Assembly: GCA_019038645.1 (NCBI GenBank)
Contig: JAHOYT010000042.1
Span: forward strand, 1 to 40,451
DNA from: Bacteroidales bacterium
Lineage (GTDB): Bacteria; Bacteroidota; Bacteroidia; Bacteroidales; UBA12077
Direction of reading: 5' to 3'
DNA: 40,451 nt
Position 1 is the first letter of the stretch. Each line of letters starts with the position of its first letter. Positions 1 to 9,845 of this stretch are shown here, in pieces. A model generated the notes under the pieces. It ran no database searches, was not told where the DNA came from, and saw only the letters and a list, made by a program, of their open reading frames with translations. The position numbers and the translations under genes were made by a program.

Positions 1-3
1 CTG

Positions 4-1371
4 TTATAAGCCATATTTTTTCATTTTATTGTACATGGTCTGACGTGCAATTCCTAATTCTTTGGCTGCAAATGTTAATACGCCATTGTTATTTTGCAAT
101 GCCTTTTGTATTGCTTCCTTTTCAATATCATCTAACTTTAAAAGCTCGTTATTATCCTTAATTTGATTATATGGTTTTAGCATTAAATCGTTTTGAGATA
201 TAATATCTGATTCGCACATAATTACTGCTTTCTCTATCGTGTGTTGCAATTCTCGAACATTTCCTGGCCAGTTGTGGTTTATTAACTGATCGTAAACAAT
301 CTTATTGAATTTTAAGTTAGGTTTATCATATTTCTTAGCGAAAATATCCAGAAAATGATCAGCAAATAAAACTATATCGTTTCCTCGTTCTCGTAATGGG
401 GGAAGTTCAATAATGATTGTATTTATTCTGTAGTATAAATCTTCGCGAAACAGATTTTTTTGAATCATACTTTCGATGGATTTATTTGTTGCACAAATGA
501 GTCGTGCATTAAAATGAATTGGAATGTTTGAACCTAACGGGATTACTTCTTTTTTTTGTAAAGTGGAAAGTAATTTTGATTGTAAAGGAAGAGGAATATT
601 ACCAATTTCATCAAGGAATAAGGTTCCTTCATTAGCAATTTCGAACCTTCCTGTTTTGTTATCCTTTGCATCGGTAAATGCGCCTTTTGTATGACCAAAA
701 AGTTCGCTCTCGAAAAGATTACTGCTTAACGACCCTAAATCAACGTGAATAAATGTTTTGTGTGATCGTTTTGATAAACGATGAATTTCGTGTGCAATGA
801 CTTCTTTTCCTGTTCCGTTTTCTCCTAAAATTAGAATGTTTGCATCCGTTTTTGCTACCTTTTTGACAGTGGAATATATCTTCTCCATAGCCGAAGATGT
901 CCCTTTGAATAATGAATGTTGTTTCTCTTGATCTTCTGCAAAAATTTTCTGTGTTTGTGTAAGCTTCTTAATCTGAACTTTTGATTTTCGTAGTGAAATA
1001 GCTGTATTTATAGTTGCAAGTAATTTGTCATTATCAAAAGGTTTTAAAATAAAATCTGTTGCACCTTCTCGAATTGCTTTTACAGCTAATTCAACATCTC
1101 CATATGCAGTAATTAAAATAACAATTGCATCAGGATCTGATTTTAAAATTCGATTAAGCCAATAAAAACCTTCGTTACCCGTATTTTGACCTTTTGAGTA
1201 ATTCATATCTAACAGAATTACGTCAAATTTTTCTGATCTTAGCATTGAAGGTAATTGATTCGGGTCTTTTAATGTAGTTATTTGCCCAAATTCAGTTTCA
1301 AGTAAAAATTCAAGAGTTTTTAAAACTTGTTTATCGTCATCAACTATTAAAATTTTGCTGTTTTTAATCAT
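4..1371 (-). CDS. Sigma-54-dependent response regulator (NtrC family)
   Basis: Two-component response regulator of 455 aa that should activate sigma-54 promoters. Visible parts in order: receiver domain (about 1-120) with the acidic DDD near residue 11, phospho-acceptor D55 in VILLDM and the conserved Lys in FILKPF; AAA+ domain with Walker A GENGTGKE (183-190), the sigma-54 contact loop GAFTDA (230-235, a minor variant of GAFTGA) and Walker B LFLDEI (251-256); and a C-terminal Fis-type helix-turn-helix (about 415-455, LTFAAKELGIARQTMYNKM). The length is normal for the family. It is transcribed divergently from an ABC permease that carries a sigma-54-like promoter, so that gene is the obvious candidate target. 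The cognate kinase is not visible and may lie left of the window. Confidence 0.95.
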   Translation of the reverse strand: MIKNSKILIVDDDKQVLKTLEFLLETEFGQITTLKDPNQLPSMLRSEKFDVILLDMNYSKGQNTGNEGFYWLNRILKSDPDAIVILITAYGDVELAVKAIREGATDFILKPFDNDKLLATINTAISLRKSKVQIKKLTQTQKIFAEDQEKQHSLFKGTSSAMEKIYSTVKKVAKTDANILILGENGTGKEVIAHEIHRLSKRSHKTFIHVDLGSLSSNLFESELFGHTKGAFTDAKDNKTGRFEIANEGTLFLDEIGNIPLPLQSKLLSTLQKKEVIPLGSNIPIHFNARLICATNKSIESMIQKNLFREDLYYRINTIIIELPPLRERGNDIVLFADHFLDIFAKKYDKPNLKFNKIVYDQLINHNWPGNVRELQHTIEKAVIMCESDIISQNDLMLKPYNQIKDNNELLKLDDIEKEAIQKALQNNNGVLTFAAKELGIARQTMYNKMKKYGL

Positions 1372-1408
1372 GGCAATTTAATTGTACGTCTAAAACATGT
1401 ACGGATCG

Positions 1409-1425
1409 CGTCTAATTATTAGGCG
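1409..1425. repeat. Imperfect palindrome, candidate regulator site
   Basis: An 8-bp inverted repeat with a 1-nt spacer (CGTCTAAT-T-ATTAGGCG, one mismatch) lies between the divergent regulator and permease genes. Just upstream, TGTACG occurs twice in direct orientation (1383-1388 and 1398-1403). Its position about 65-80 bp upstream of the predicted sigma-54 promoter suits an enhancer-type site, or autoregulation. Function is inferred from position only. Confidence 0.3.
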
Positions 1426-1458
1426 TTAACTTTGATTATTTTAATATTTTAAATCATA

Positions 1459-1468
1459 AAAGCGCTTT
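1459..1468. repeat. Perfect 10-bp palindrome AAAGCGCTTT
   Basis: A perfect palindrome in an otherwise AT-rich spacer, 22 bp upstream of the putative -24 element of the permease promoter. It could be an upstream activating site for the adjacent NtrC-type regulator. No functional evidence beyond symmetry and position. Confidence 0.25.
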
Positions 1469-1489
1469 AAATCAATATAATATGATTTT

Positions 1490-1505
1490 TGGCAAATATC
1501 TTGTT
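1490..1505 (+). promoter_or_regulatory. Putative sigma-54 (-24/-12) promoter
   Basis: The sequence TGGCAAATATCTTGTT matches the spacing of the sigma-54 consensus TGGCAC-N5-TTGCW. The -24 GG is intact and the -12 element reads TTGT instead of TTGC. Transcription would start near 1516, leaving about 30 nt before the permease ATG at 1547. A sigma-54 activator gene lies back-to-back with it, which raises the prior. The -12 mismatch keeps confidence moderate. Confidence 0.4.
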
Positions 1506-1546
1506 TATCACATAAATGTAAAATAAAAATTAATTACTTTAGAACT

Positions 1547-3916
1547 ATGTTAAGATATTTTTTTAAACTGGCTTTTCGAAACATTAGAAAATATAAAGTT
1601 AACACCTTTATTAGCTTGTTAGGTTTAACAGTAGGATTAGCTTCCTTTATACTTATTTCATCATATATAAAACATGAATGGAGTTTTAATAAATACAATG
1701 AAAACTACAAAAGGATATTTTTAGCTAATACCAATTATTATATGCCCAATGGTATTCAACAGGCGACCTTTACTTCTTATCCTCTGTTAGAAGGTCTGGT
1801 TTCCACTTATCCTGATGTAGAAAATGGAACTCGTTTTCGTCATATCAACGGTCAGTTTTCGAACGGTGATTTGTCATTCCTTGAAAGCAAAGCCAGTTAT
1901 GTGGATAATTCTTTTTTTAAAATTTTTACTATTAATTTCTTAAACGGCGACAAAGAAAATCCATTAAATGAGCCATATACTGTTGTTCTTACTAAAAAAA
2001 CTGCCCGAAAGTATTTTGAAGATGAAAATCCAATCGGAAAGAATTTATTATATGATGGAAAGTACGTTTTAAAAGTAACAGCTGTGATAGATGACTTGCC
2101 AATAAACTCGGATTTTAGGTTTGATTTATTTGTTTCAATGAAAACGATGTTAGCAATAAATTCAAACAGAGATTATTCAGTACTTTGGACTTATACGAAT
2201 TACACAACATTATTTTTATTAGATAAGAATAGCGATGTTGAGAAGTTAAATGAAAAAATTGCCGGTTTTCTTGAGAATCGCGGATTTAGTGTCAGAACTG
2301 CATTGTTTTTAAGTCCTTTATCCATGTATCATTTAAAACCCGAGAAAGATGCTAACTCTTTTAAAATATTAATAATATTTGGATTAATAGCAATATTTAT
2401 TTTAATAATAGCTTGTATAAACTTTATTAATTTATCGATTGCAAATGCATCAAATCGTATAAAAGAAACGAGTATACGCAGGATTGTTGGAAGTAAAAAA
2501 TCATCTTTAATTATTCAACAATTAGGTGAATCAGTATTATTATCGTTTATTTCTTTTGATTTAGCATATTTGTTAGCCGAAAGGTTATTACCAAGCTTCA
2601 ACGCAATACTCGGAACCCAAATACCTTTTAAAGTAATTTTTAATTTCTCATTTATTTTTGGCATGCTCTTAACTGCATTGTTGCTGGGTTTTGTATCAGG
2701 AATATTTCCGGCAATAAAAATAAGCAGAATCCAAATTTTGAGTGCATTAAGCGGGAAAAGGACAAGTTTTGATAGAGTTGGATTAGGGAAGAAAGTACTA
2801 ATTGTTGTTCAGTATACGGTTTCTGTTATTCTAATTATATCAACTATAATAGTATATCAACAATTCAATTATATAAAAAATAAACACCTGGGTTTTAATA
2901 AAGAGCAGCTAATTGCAGTTAATATTGGAGAAGAAAGTGGTAAGAGTAATTCGAAATTGAAGAACTTTAAAGATGAAGTATATGGATATGCAGGGGTTCA
3001 AAATATTACTCTTTGCTATACCATGCCTTTTTACGGTTATGGTAGTTCTACAATGCGAAAAGATGGTGCCGCTGAAGAAGAAGTTATATTGACTAATTTT
3101 AACGTAGCTGAATCATCATATTTAGAAACTTTTAATATCAAACTTATAACCGGGAAGGAGATTTCAGTAAGCGAAGATACTACAGTTAATGGATATTGTT
3201 ATATCAATCAAACGGCAGCGAATAAGCTGGCTTTTGAAAATCCAATTGGTGAAAGAATTATTATCTTGGGAGATAAATATGAGATTGTTGGAGTGTATAA
3301 AGATTTTCATGTTTCTTCATTACAAAGTAAGATACTGGCTCAGGTAATTTTCTTGGTGGATAATTACAAAGGATCTAACTGGATGGTTGTGAAGTGTGAA
3401 GAGCACAATTTGAATAAAATAAGTGAATTAGCATCGGCTGCGCTTAAAGAATATTTCCCTGATAATACGTATTCGTTTTTTAATTATGGTGATACCGATT
3501 TTAAAGCTGAAACACTTAAAAAAGTTGATGGTATTGAAAAATTATTCGGAGTATTCTCATTAATTGCAATAGTTATTGCTAGTATGGGCATTTTTGGATT
3601 GGTCGCATTAACCGTTAGAAACAAAACTAAAGAGATTGGAATTAGAAAAGCTCTAGGTTCATCTGTATTTGATATATATAAATTAATAGCGCAAGAATAT
3701 CTTCTTTTGGCAGTGTTTGGTAATGTTATAGCGTGGTTTCCAGCTTGGCATATAATAAATAAAATTCTTCAGGATTTTGCTTATCGAGTTGATATTAGTT
3801 TTTGGGTATTTGTATTAGGATTCTTTTCTTCGATTTTACTGACTATTGTAACAATTGCCTTTCATATTGTTAAAGCAGCAAGAACAAATCCTGTTGAGGC
3901 ATTGAGGTATGAGTAA
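1547..3916 (+). CDS. ABC transporter permease, MacB/FtsX type
   Basis: Large inner-membrane permease of 789 aa of the FtsX/MacB type common in Bacteroidota. The N-terminus (MLRYFFKLAFRNIRKYK) is the usual start of this family, followed by TM1 (about 20-40), a periplasmic MacB-like core domain (about 45-260), a first FtsX block with three helices (about 270-400), a second TM (about 418-440), a second periplasmic domain (about 445-665) and a C-terminal FtsX block (about 670-785) ending in the typical NPVEALRYE. This duplicated 8-TM layout suggests one polypeptide acts as a double permease. No ATPase, membrane-fusion or TolC partner gene is visible. MacB-type systems drive mechanotransmission or efflux rather than import, and the substrate is unknown. 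Expression is probably controlled by the divergent sigma-54 activator. Confidence 0.9.
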   Translation: MLRYFFKLAFRNIRKYKVNTFISLLGLTVGLASFILISSYIKHEWSFNKYNENYKRIFLANTNYYMPNGIQQATFTSYPLLEGLVSTYPDVENGTRFRHINGQFSNGDLSFLESKASYVDNSFFKIFTINFLNGDKENPLNEPYTVVLTKKTARKYFEDENPIGKNLLYDGKYVLKVTAVIDDLPINSDFRFDLFVSMKTMLAINSNRDYSVLWTYTNYTTLFLLDKNSDVEKLNEKIAGFLENRGFSVRTALFLSPLSMYHLKPEKDANSFKILIIFGLIAIFILIIACINFINLSIANASNRIKETSIRRIVGSKKSSLIIQQLGESVLLSFISFDLAYLLAERLLPSFNAILGTQIPFKVIFNFSFIFGMLLTALLLGFVSGIFPAIKISRIQILSALSGKRTSFDRVGLGKKVLIVVQYTVSVILIISTIIVYQQFNYIKNKHLGFNKEQLIAVNIGEESGKSNSKLKNFKDEVYGYAGVQNITLCYTMPFYGYGSSTMRKDGAAEEEVILTNFNVAESSYLETFNIKLITGKEISVSEDTTVNGYCYINQTAANKLAFENPIGERIIILGDKYEIVGVYKDFHVSSLQSKILAQVIFLVDNYKGSNWMVVKCEEHNLNKISELASAALKEYFPDNTYSFFNYGDTDFKAETLKKVDGIEKLFGVFSLIAIVIASMGIFGLVALTVRNKTKEIGIRKALGSSVFDIYKLIAQEYLLLAVFGNVIAWFPAWHIINKILQDFAYRVDISFWVFVLGFFSSILLTIVTIAFHIVKAARTNPVEALRYE

Positions 3917-3940
3917 ACGGAAAGTATTGAAACTTTAAAA

Positions 3941-3970
3941 TGAAACCCGGGCATCTAGCCTGGGTTTTGC
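3941..3970. terminator. Bidirectional intrinsic terminator
   Basis: A 10-bp stem (AAACCCGGGC with GCCTGGGTTT, one G-T wobble) with a 5-nt loop sits between the convergent permease and mnmH genes. A-rich and T-rich flanks allow it to work in both directions. Confidence 0.75.
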
Positions 3971-3976
3971 TATTTA

Positions 3977-5005
3977 TTAAATATTTTTCCTGGCAAACTC
4001 AATTAAAATTTCCGCATTTTCTTTAGGATTGTCGTTTTCAAATTTTACAGGATAAACAGTATTGTTTTTTCTTTGTTCTAAACCAAAATTGTAGCTTTTA
4101 TCATAATAACGGAGAGTTATATCAGCAACGTCATCTAATTGCCCCTTTTTGATCGATTCTATAGCTTGTTTTACGTTTTGTCCTCCAAGCTTCTTCCCAA
4201 TTCTTAAAATGCAATTTTCGAGATACTGAGCGTCAAATCCGGCATATTCATTTACCAGTCGTTTTACCCGAATAGTTTTATCAAGTTCCATTTTAATTGT
4301 AGGCGCAGTACGCATTAAGCTGAACAATTCATCAGGAATCCAGTTTGATCCTATGGAGTGACTTTCATCTTCGAGCCAGATTGGTCTTGAAACATCAAGT
4401 GATAACCACTCATAAATAAGATTATTCTCAAATTGTTCGTTGGTTGGTTGTGGTTCTTGTCCTAAAGCACCAAATGCAGATCCTTTATGATGAGCAATAC
4501 CTTCAAGGTCAACGACCTGCTCACCTTTTTCTTTAATATTCAGAAGGACTTCTGTTTTTCCGCTTCCTGTCAGTCCTCCAAGAATAATTAAGCTTTTTGA
4601 GGCTGAAAGCTGAGACTTTCCGAATTTTCGGAATGCTTTGTATCCACCCTCAAGCAAGAAAGTTTTAATTCCGACTGTCTCAAAGAGCCATGCCATGCTT
4701 GAGCTTCTCATACCTCCACGCCAGCAATGAACAAGTAAAGTATTGTTTTTTGAAAATTTTCTGGAAGTATCAGCAAATAACCGGAGCTTATTGCCGACAA
4801 TTTCTAATCCTGTTAATATAGCCGGCTCCCGGCCTTCCTGTTTGTATTTTGTACCAACAATGGCTCTTTCTTCGTTGCTGAAAATAGGAATGTTAAATGC
4901 ACCTGGGACATGTCCTGTCTCAAATTCTTTAGGTGAACGTACGTCAATAACAGGAATGTCTTTTGACATTTGAATAAATTCTTCTGTACTGATCTTTTGA
5001 GACAT
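3977..5005 (-). CDS. mnmH: tRNA 2-selenouridine synthase
   Basis: MnmH (SelU/YbbB) replaces the sulfur of 2-thiouridine at tRNA wobble position 34 with selenium, using selenophosphate, via a geranylated intermediate. The 342-aa protein has an N-terminal rhodanese domain (about 1-130) with the family-specific catalytic loop CWRGGMRS (Cys94), then a P-loop domain with GGLTGSGKT (about 143-151) that replaces the usual second half of a rhodanese. Length is close to the 364 aa of the E. coli enzyme. The selenophosphate synthetase gene selD is not nearby and must be elsewhere for the selenation step. It appears monocistronic, with its own upstream region and the shared terminator downstream. Confidence 0.95.
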   Translation of the reverse strand: MSQKISTEEFIQMSKDIPVIDVRSPKEFETGHVPGAFNIPIFSNEERAIVGTKYKQEGREPAILTGLEIVGNKLRLFADTSRKFSKNNTLLVHCWRGGMRSSSMAWLFETVGIKTFLLEGGYKAFRKFGKSQLSASKSLIILGGLTGSGKTEVLLNIKEKGEQVVDLEGIAHHKGSAFGALGQEPQPTNEQFENNLIYEWLSLDVSRPIWLEDESHSIGSNWIPDELFSLMRTAPTIKMELDKTIRVKRLVNEYAGFDAQYLENCILRIGKKLGGQNVKQAIESIKKGQLDDVADITLRYYDKSYNFGLEQRKNNTVYPVKFENDNPKENAEILIEFARKNI

Positions 5006-5049
5006 ATTGTAGCTTTTAATGATACGAAATTAATTAAAATTTGGACGCA

Positions 5050-5087
5050 AAAATAAAAACCTAACAGGTTTTCAAAAACTGTTAGGT
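5050..5087 (-). terminator. Intrinsic terminator of the Cache/kinase/AIM24 operon
   Basis: On the minus strand a perfect 9-bp stem (ACCTAACAG with CTGTTAGGT, arms 5059-5067 and 5079-5087) is followed by TTTTTATTTTTG. It lies 26 nt beyond the stop codon of the AIM24-family gene and separates that operon from mnmH. Confidence 0.8.
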
Positions 5088-5112
5088 CAGTATCATCAGT
5101 TATTAAAAAGGT

Positions 5113-5880
5113 TTAATCTTCTAAAAAGTTTCCTAAAATTGATCTGCTTCCCTTTTTTACATTACCACCCATAGGTGAAAGTCGTTGTATTAATTTTCGA
5201 ATTGGCATTGATTGCAGCCAGATTCTTCCTGTTCCACTAAGTGTCGTAAGAAACAATCCTTCTCCTCCAAAAACCATTGATTTAAGGCTTCCTGAAGTTT
5301 CAATATTAAAATCGATACAAGGTTCAAACGCAACAATACATCCGGTATCAATTCTTAATGTTTCGTTATTCAGCTTTTTTTCAATTATTGTTCCTCCAGC
5401 ATGAATAAATGCTTTTCCGTTACCCTCAAGCTTTTGTAATATAAAACCTTCACCACCCACCAAACCTGCACCTAAACGACGATTTAAATGAATTGATATT
5501 TTTGTTCCTAATGCAGCACACAAGAATCCGTCTTTTTGAACAATTATTTGTCCGCTGTAATCTTTTAGGTCAATCGGAATAATTTTACCCGGATAAGGTG
5601 CCGAGAAAGATACTTTTCTTTTGCCGGCGCCCCTATTTGTAAAATGGGTTAAAAATATCGATTCGCCAGTGATTAAACGGCTTCCGGCAGAAAACAACTT
5701 CCCCATTAAGCCCTGATTCGGTGTAGAACCATCACCCAATTTTGTTTCAAAAGAAATTCCTTCTTCCATGTAAAGCATTGCACCAGCTTCTGCAATTACA
5801 GATTCATTTGGATCCAGCTCAACTTCAACAAGCTGAATATCATCTCCAATTATTTTATAATCTATTTCGTGTGAATTCAT
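5113..5880 (-). CDS. AIM24/TIGR00266-family protein
   Basis: A 255-aa protein of the AIM24 (TIGR00266) family, beta-helical proteins of uncertain function named after a yeast mitochondrial protein. The typical elements are visible: an N-terminal block with [14 protein letters not shown], the central [20 protein letters not shown] region, repeated glycine-rich strands ([29 protein letters not shown]) and no signal peptide or membrane segment. Its start codon overlaps the kinase stop codon (TAATG), so it is probably translationally coupled as the last gene of the lipoprotein-kinase operon. That suggests, without proving, a role connected with the envelope or signalling output of the kinase. Family assignment is firm and function unknown. 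Confidence 0.85.
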   Translation of the reverse strand: MNSHEIDYKIIGDDIQLVEVELDPNESVIAEAGAMLYMEEGISFETKLGDGSTPNQGLMGKLFSAGSRLITGESIFLTHFTNRGAGKRKVSFSAPYPGKIIPIDLKDYSGQIIVQKDGFLCAALGTKISIHLNRRLGAGLVGGEGFILQKLEGNGKAFIHAGGTIIEKKLNNETLRIDTGCIVAFEPCIDFNIETSGSLKSMVFGGEGLFLTTLSGTGRIWLQSMPIRKLIQRLSPMGGNVKKGSRSILGNFLED

Positions 5881-8726
5881 TAATTAGAATTTGAATGTTC
5901 AGAAAAATAACGAATTAGCACTTCCTTAATTTGTTCAGTACGGACCGGCTTTGCAAGATAATGATTCATTCCACTATCAAATGCCTTTGTTTTATCCTCC
6001 TCGCGGGCATTTGCAGTCATAGCAACAATTGGCAATTTATGCCCGGCACTACGAATTTCGGCTGTCGCTTCCAGACCATCTTTTTCCGGCATCATAATAT
6101 CCATAAAAATAATGTCGAATTTATTTTTTTTCACCTTGTCAATACAATCTTTTCCGTTTTGAGCGATGGTAATTTCATATCCCAGATTTTTAAAGATTGT
6201 TTGTGCAACTCTTTGATTTATAATGTTGTCCTCTGCCAATAAAATATTTATTTTTTTCTTAAGCTTATTAAGCTCAGGAAGTACTTTTTCAGTAATTCTT
6301 AACTTCGTGAAATTATCCTGAAGTATTTCAAAAACTTCAGATGCTTCATAAGGCTTAATAAGATAATAATCAACACAATTCATTTTGCATTTCACATAAT
6401 TTCCGGGCTGATCGTTTGAACTTACAACTGCAATAAAGAATTTTTTTGAAAGACCTTTTTCGTGCAATTTTCGTGCAAAACCAATACCATCGAAACTGGT
6501 ATTGTCCTTAATTAAAATCAGATGATAAGGTTTATTACCCACAAGAGAGTCGCTAATTTTTTTCAGCGGGTCTGCATCAGGAGCAATTTGTTCGTTATTG
6601 GTTTCAAAGCTGGTAAAAGAATGTAATAAGGTTTTTTCCTCTTCAGGTTTATTATTTATTATAAGTACATTTATCTGGTGATACTCCTGAATTTTAGACA
6701 CATTAACTTCCTTTTCAAATTTTTCATTTGAGTAAACCTGGATTGAAAAAGAAAATTTTGATCCGCTATACTGAGGATCCTGAGATATGGATGAAGGGCT
6801 TTCAACCCACATTTCACCCCCCATAAGTTCGACAAGTTGTTTAGAAATTGTAATTCCCAGACCTGTTCCTCCGAATTTCCTTGTAGTAGACCCATCAGCC
6901 TGTGAAAATGACGTAAAAATATCTTGTAGTTTCTCTTTTGGAATACCAATGCCTGTATCTTCAATAGAAAATAATGCTGTTAAATATCCGTTGTATTTTT
7001 TTACTAATTCAACTGTCAGGACGATTTTTCCTTCGTAAGTGAATTTAATAGCATTTCCGATAAGATTAGATATTACCTGTTTAAGCCTGAAGGGGTCACC
7101 AATTATTTGATCAGGAACATTACTTTTTACATCTGAAATAAGCTGAATACCTTTTTCCTGTACTCGTGGATTAAATAAGGAAACTATAGCGTGTACTTCT
7201 TCCCGAAGCAAAAAAGGAGTCTCTTCTATAATCATTTTTCCGGCTTCTATTTTCGAGAAATCCAAAATATCATTAATAATTGAAAGTAATAAGTCGGCTG
7301 ATTTTAGGATAATATGAACTGCATCAGCTTGTTTATCATTTAATTTTAAACCTTCTAATGTGTTGGCCATTCCAACAATCCCATTCAAAGGAGTGCGGAT
7401 TTCATGACTCATTTTAGCCAGAAATTCCGATTTTGCTTTATTGGCAGCCATCTCCCGTTTTCGGGTAATTTCTATTGGAGTAATATCAATAAATGCCTCC
7501 AGCGAAACATCTTCTTCGTCAATTTTAAAAGGAATTTCCTTTTTGTAAAGAATAATTTCATTGTCGTTATCATCATAATATACATACTGATTAAGATTAT
7601 CGGTATACGAGAATGAGTCGCTGTCCTGGAAATTTCTGGATATCAAAAACTGATCTGTTATGGTTTTCCCAACCAGATCTTCTTCGTCATATAATCCAAA
7701 AATATCTATAGCAGTTCTATTAAGGCTTTTAACCACTTTGTTTTCTCCAAGCACCATTATTCCAATAGGAAGAGATTCAATTATTTCTTTCATTGAAGAT
7801 ATAGAATCCTGTAATTTTCCTTCTTCTTTATTCTTTTTTCGGATAAACAGAATGAAAAAGATAATTATAATAATCAGAATAAGGATGGTTGAGGCACCCA
7901 GAATAAGTGAGGTTGTAATTACAGAGCTGATAATGATTTCGGTTTCAAGGGAAAACACAACTCCCATGTCGTAGGTTAAAATACGGATGGGATAATATGC
8001 TGATAAATATTCTTTTTTAGAATTTTCTGCGGTAACAGTATGTAATACAGACCCGTTAAATCCGTTTTCAAGATCTTCTGCTATTTTATCAATTTTATTA
8101 ACCGATATGGTATCTTTGGAAAGATTGTTCGAAACAATCTTTCCATCCATATTAATAAGCCATTGCCACAACGTATTTCCTAAGTGGTAATTTTCAAATA
8201 CCGAAGTAATATAGTCATCAATATCCGATTTTATCAATATGTTAACAACAGGTTCGTTATCTTTAAAAACAGGTAAAATATAAGTATAGGTTCCGTCATT
8301 ATTTAAAGTAACCATTTCTTTATTAACCAGAGGTTTTTGTCGTTGAGAGACATAATAATCACTAATAAAATGATTGGTTTTATCCTTAAAAAGGCTGTAA
8401 ACATTTTTATTGTTGTCTGTTAATTTAATATTCCGGATTAAATTCTGATACTTAAAATAAAATAATTCCAGTTTTTTTACTTTATGTTCAGCATTGTCCG
8501 GATCTTCAAAAAAACGTGCTATATCTGTGGAAAAGACAATATAGTTAATTTCATTTTCAAATTCATAACCAGACTGTTCAATTTCCCAACCACAAATTTG
8601 CGACTGGTTTAAGAGCATTTCTTTGTGGAAGTTTAGTTGTTGATTATAAATATGATAGCCGTAATAAACATTAATACTTAGTATCATGATTATGATTGCT
8701 GATATCAGATAATAGAATTTTTTCAT
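5880..8726 (-). CDS. Hybrid sensor histidine kinase with PAS and receiver domains
   Basis: A 948-aa membrane-bound hybrid kinase. Order: TM1 (about 5-25); an extracytoplasmic Cache-like sensor (about 26-262); TM2 (about 265-295); PAS domain (about 305-425); HisKA with [11 protein letters not shown], phospho-acceptor His441; HATPase with the N box around IGNAIKFT and G boxes DTGIGI and GGTGLG; a degenerate receiver-like segment (about 690-805); and a canonical C-terminal receiver with acidic AEDN, phospho-acceptor D876 in FMDIMMP and Lys in LAKP. In the middle segment the phospho-Asp position appears to be Lys (HLILIKDN), so it is probably a pseudo-receiver. The gene follows a Cache-domain lipoprotein by 16 nt and overlaps the AIM24 gene by 1 nt. 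No DNA-binding output domain is present, so a separate partner must receive the signal. Confidence 0.93.
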   Translation of the reverse strand: MKKFYYLISAIIIMILSINVYYGYHIYNQQLNFHKEMLLNQSQICGWEIEQSGYEFENEINYIVFSTDIARFFEDPDNAEHKVKKLELFYFKYQNLIRNIKLTDNNKNVYSLFKDKTNHFISDYYVSQRQKPLVNKEMVTLNNDGTYTYILPVFKDNEPVVNILIKSDIDDYITSVFENYHLGNTLWQWLINMDGKIVSNNLSKDTISVNKIDKIAEDLENGFNGSVLHTVTAENSKKEYLSAYYPIRILTYDMGVVFSLETEIIISSVITTSLILGASTILILIIIIIFFILFIRKKNKEEGKLQDSISSMKEIIESLPIGIMVLGENKVVKSLNRTAIDIFGLYDEEDLVGKTITDQFLISRNFQDSDSFSYTDNLNQYVYYDDNDNEIILYKKEIPFKIDEEDVSLEAFIDITPIEITRKREMAANKAKSEFLAKMSHEIRTPLNGIVGMANTLEGLKLNDKQADAVHIILKSADLLLSIINDILDFSKIEAGKMIIEETPFLLREEVHAIVSLFNPRVQEKGIQLISDVKSNVPDQIIGDPFRLKQVISNLIGNAIKFTYEGKIVLTVELVKKYNGYLTALFSIEDTGIGIPKEKLQDIFTSFSQADGSTTRKFGGTGLGITISKQLVELMGGEMWVESPSSISQDPQYSGSKFSFSIQVYSNEKFEKEVNVSKIQEYHQINVLIINNKPEEEKTLLHSFTSFETNNEQIAPDADPLKKISDSLVGNKPYHLILIKDNTSFDGIGFARKLHEKGLSKKFFIAVVSSNDQPGNYVKCKMNCVDYYLIKPYEASEVFEILQDNFTKLRITEKVLPELNKLKKKINILLAEDNIINQRVAQTIFKNLGYEITIAQNGKDCIDKVKKNKFDIIFMDIMMPEKDGLEATAEIRSAGHKLPIVAMTANAREEDKTKAFDSGMNHYLAKPVRTEQIKEVLIRYFSEHSNSN

Positions 8727-8742
8727 GGATAAATTCTTTATT

Positions 8743-9729
8743 TCAATTAATAATTTTTAGTAATAGCCAGCTGGTTTCCCGAACTTCAGATTTATATATT
8801 GTGTATTTAATATTATCGATGTAAAATATTTCTTTCGATTCACCAGAGATTAATGACTTAACAGCATTACGCAGGTCATTGTTTTTATGTGCAAGCAAAG
8901 ATGGTGAATTAAATATATAAATATCGCTTGTAACTGGTTTGAAATATTGAAAATCTCTGTGTTGAGATACGTTCAGAATTCTTGAGGCTTCTCTGGTTGA
9001 GCAGATTACCTCACCTTCCTGATTGATTAAAACAAGAATTTCTGTATTTGACGAAAAATATCTGTTTTTTATTGAACGTAATGTAATATCTCCTGAAACA
9101 ATACCAAGAAACTGATCTCTGAAATGTACCGGCTCAACACAGGACACAATCCATCCTCTCCCATACGGATCGGCAAATGGCTGATTAACCCAATAGGCGT
9201 TATCAACTATAAAAGGTTTGTTTTTAGCTGTCTGAAAGCTTATTAAATTAGCAAGATTAACGGAAGGTTTCAGATAATTAATTACGTTTATGTAAGGATA
9301 AATCCTCAGAAAAGAAGATGTGTCAAGAAAATAAACCTGTGACAGGCAAGGATTGCATTTAATAACATTATTGAACAGAGAATCAAGTTGTTCAGTGTTG
9401 ATAATGAGTTTTTTTAATCTGTTTGTAATTTTTCGGTTAGCCGGATAATATACTGCGGAACATTTCTTATCATATGATGAAAATAAAATTTCTCCGGAAT
9501 GGTAATGGTATTTATTTTCGGGATTCCAGATTACTTCATTTTCAAATGGAATTTTGTATTGAAGAACATTAGTCAGATTTATTATATCAGATTTAACCGA
9601 AACAAGATCATTATTTATATTTTCTGCAATATGCTCAAGATGCTGAAGGTTCAGATCAGAATCCTGATTGTTATCGCAGGAAACTAAAAGCGAAAAGATT
9701 ATGGTTATAAAAATGACAGATCTTTTCAT
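8743..9729 (-). CDS. Periplasmic lipoprotein with Cache-type sensor domain
   Basis: A 328-aa protein with a lipoprotein signal peptide (Arg-Lys start, hydrophobic stretch, lipobox LLVSC with Cys18). The rest is a predicted extracytoplasmic sensor: a helical stretch (about 25-75), then a dCache/PDC-like fold. Its best marker is the segment around 180-225, where WVNQPFADPYGRGWIVSCVE and the later FLGIVSGDIT recall the membrane-distal pocket and following strands of dCache_1 domains. There are no cytoplasmic or enzymatic parts. It is first in an operon, 16 nt ahead of the hybrid kinase gene, so a role as accessory ligand-binding or co-sensor protein for that kinase is the natural inference. Cache assignment is by pattern only, and the ligand is unknown. 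Confidence 0.7.
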   Translation of the reverse strand: MKRSVIFITIIFSLLVSCDNNQDSDLNLQHLEHIAENINNDLVSVKSDIINLTNVLQYKIPFENEVIWNPENKYHYHSGEILFSSYDKKCSAVYYPANRKITNRLKKLIINTEQLDSLFNNVIKCNPCLSQVYFLDTSSFLRIYPYINVINYLKPSVNLANLISFQTAKNKPFIVDNAYWVNQPFADPYGRGWIVSCVEPVHFRDQFLGIVSGDITLRSIKNRYFSSNTEILVLINQEGEVICSTREASRILNVSQHRDFQYFKPVTSDIYIFNSPSLLAHKNNDLRNAVKSLISGESKEIFYIDNIKYTIYKSEVRETSWLLLKIIN

Positions 9730-9845
9730 TTGTATTTATAAATAGCTGATTAAAATTTAGTCATACAAGTTAAAAAAAATTATTAAGACGGCTAAAAGTT
9801 TTATGATAAAAGGATTCGAAATGAATTTGAATAGTTTGTTTATGT

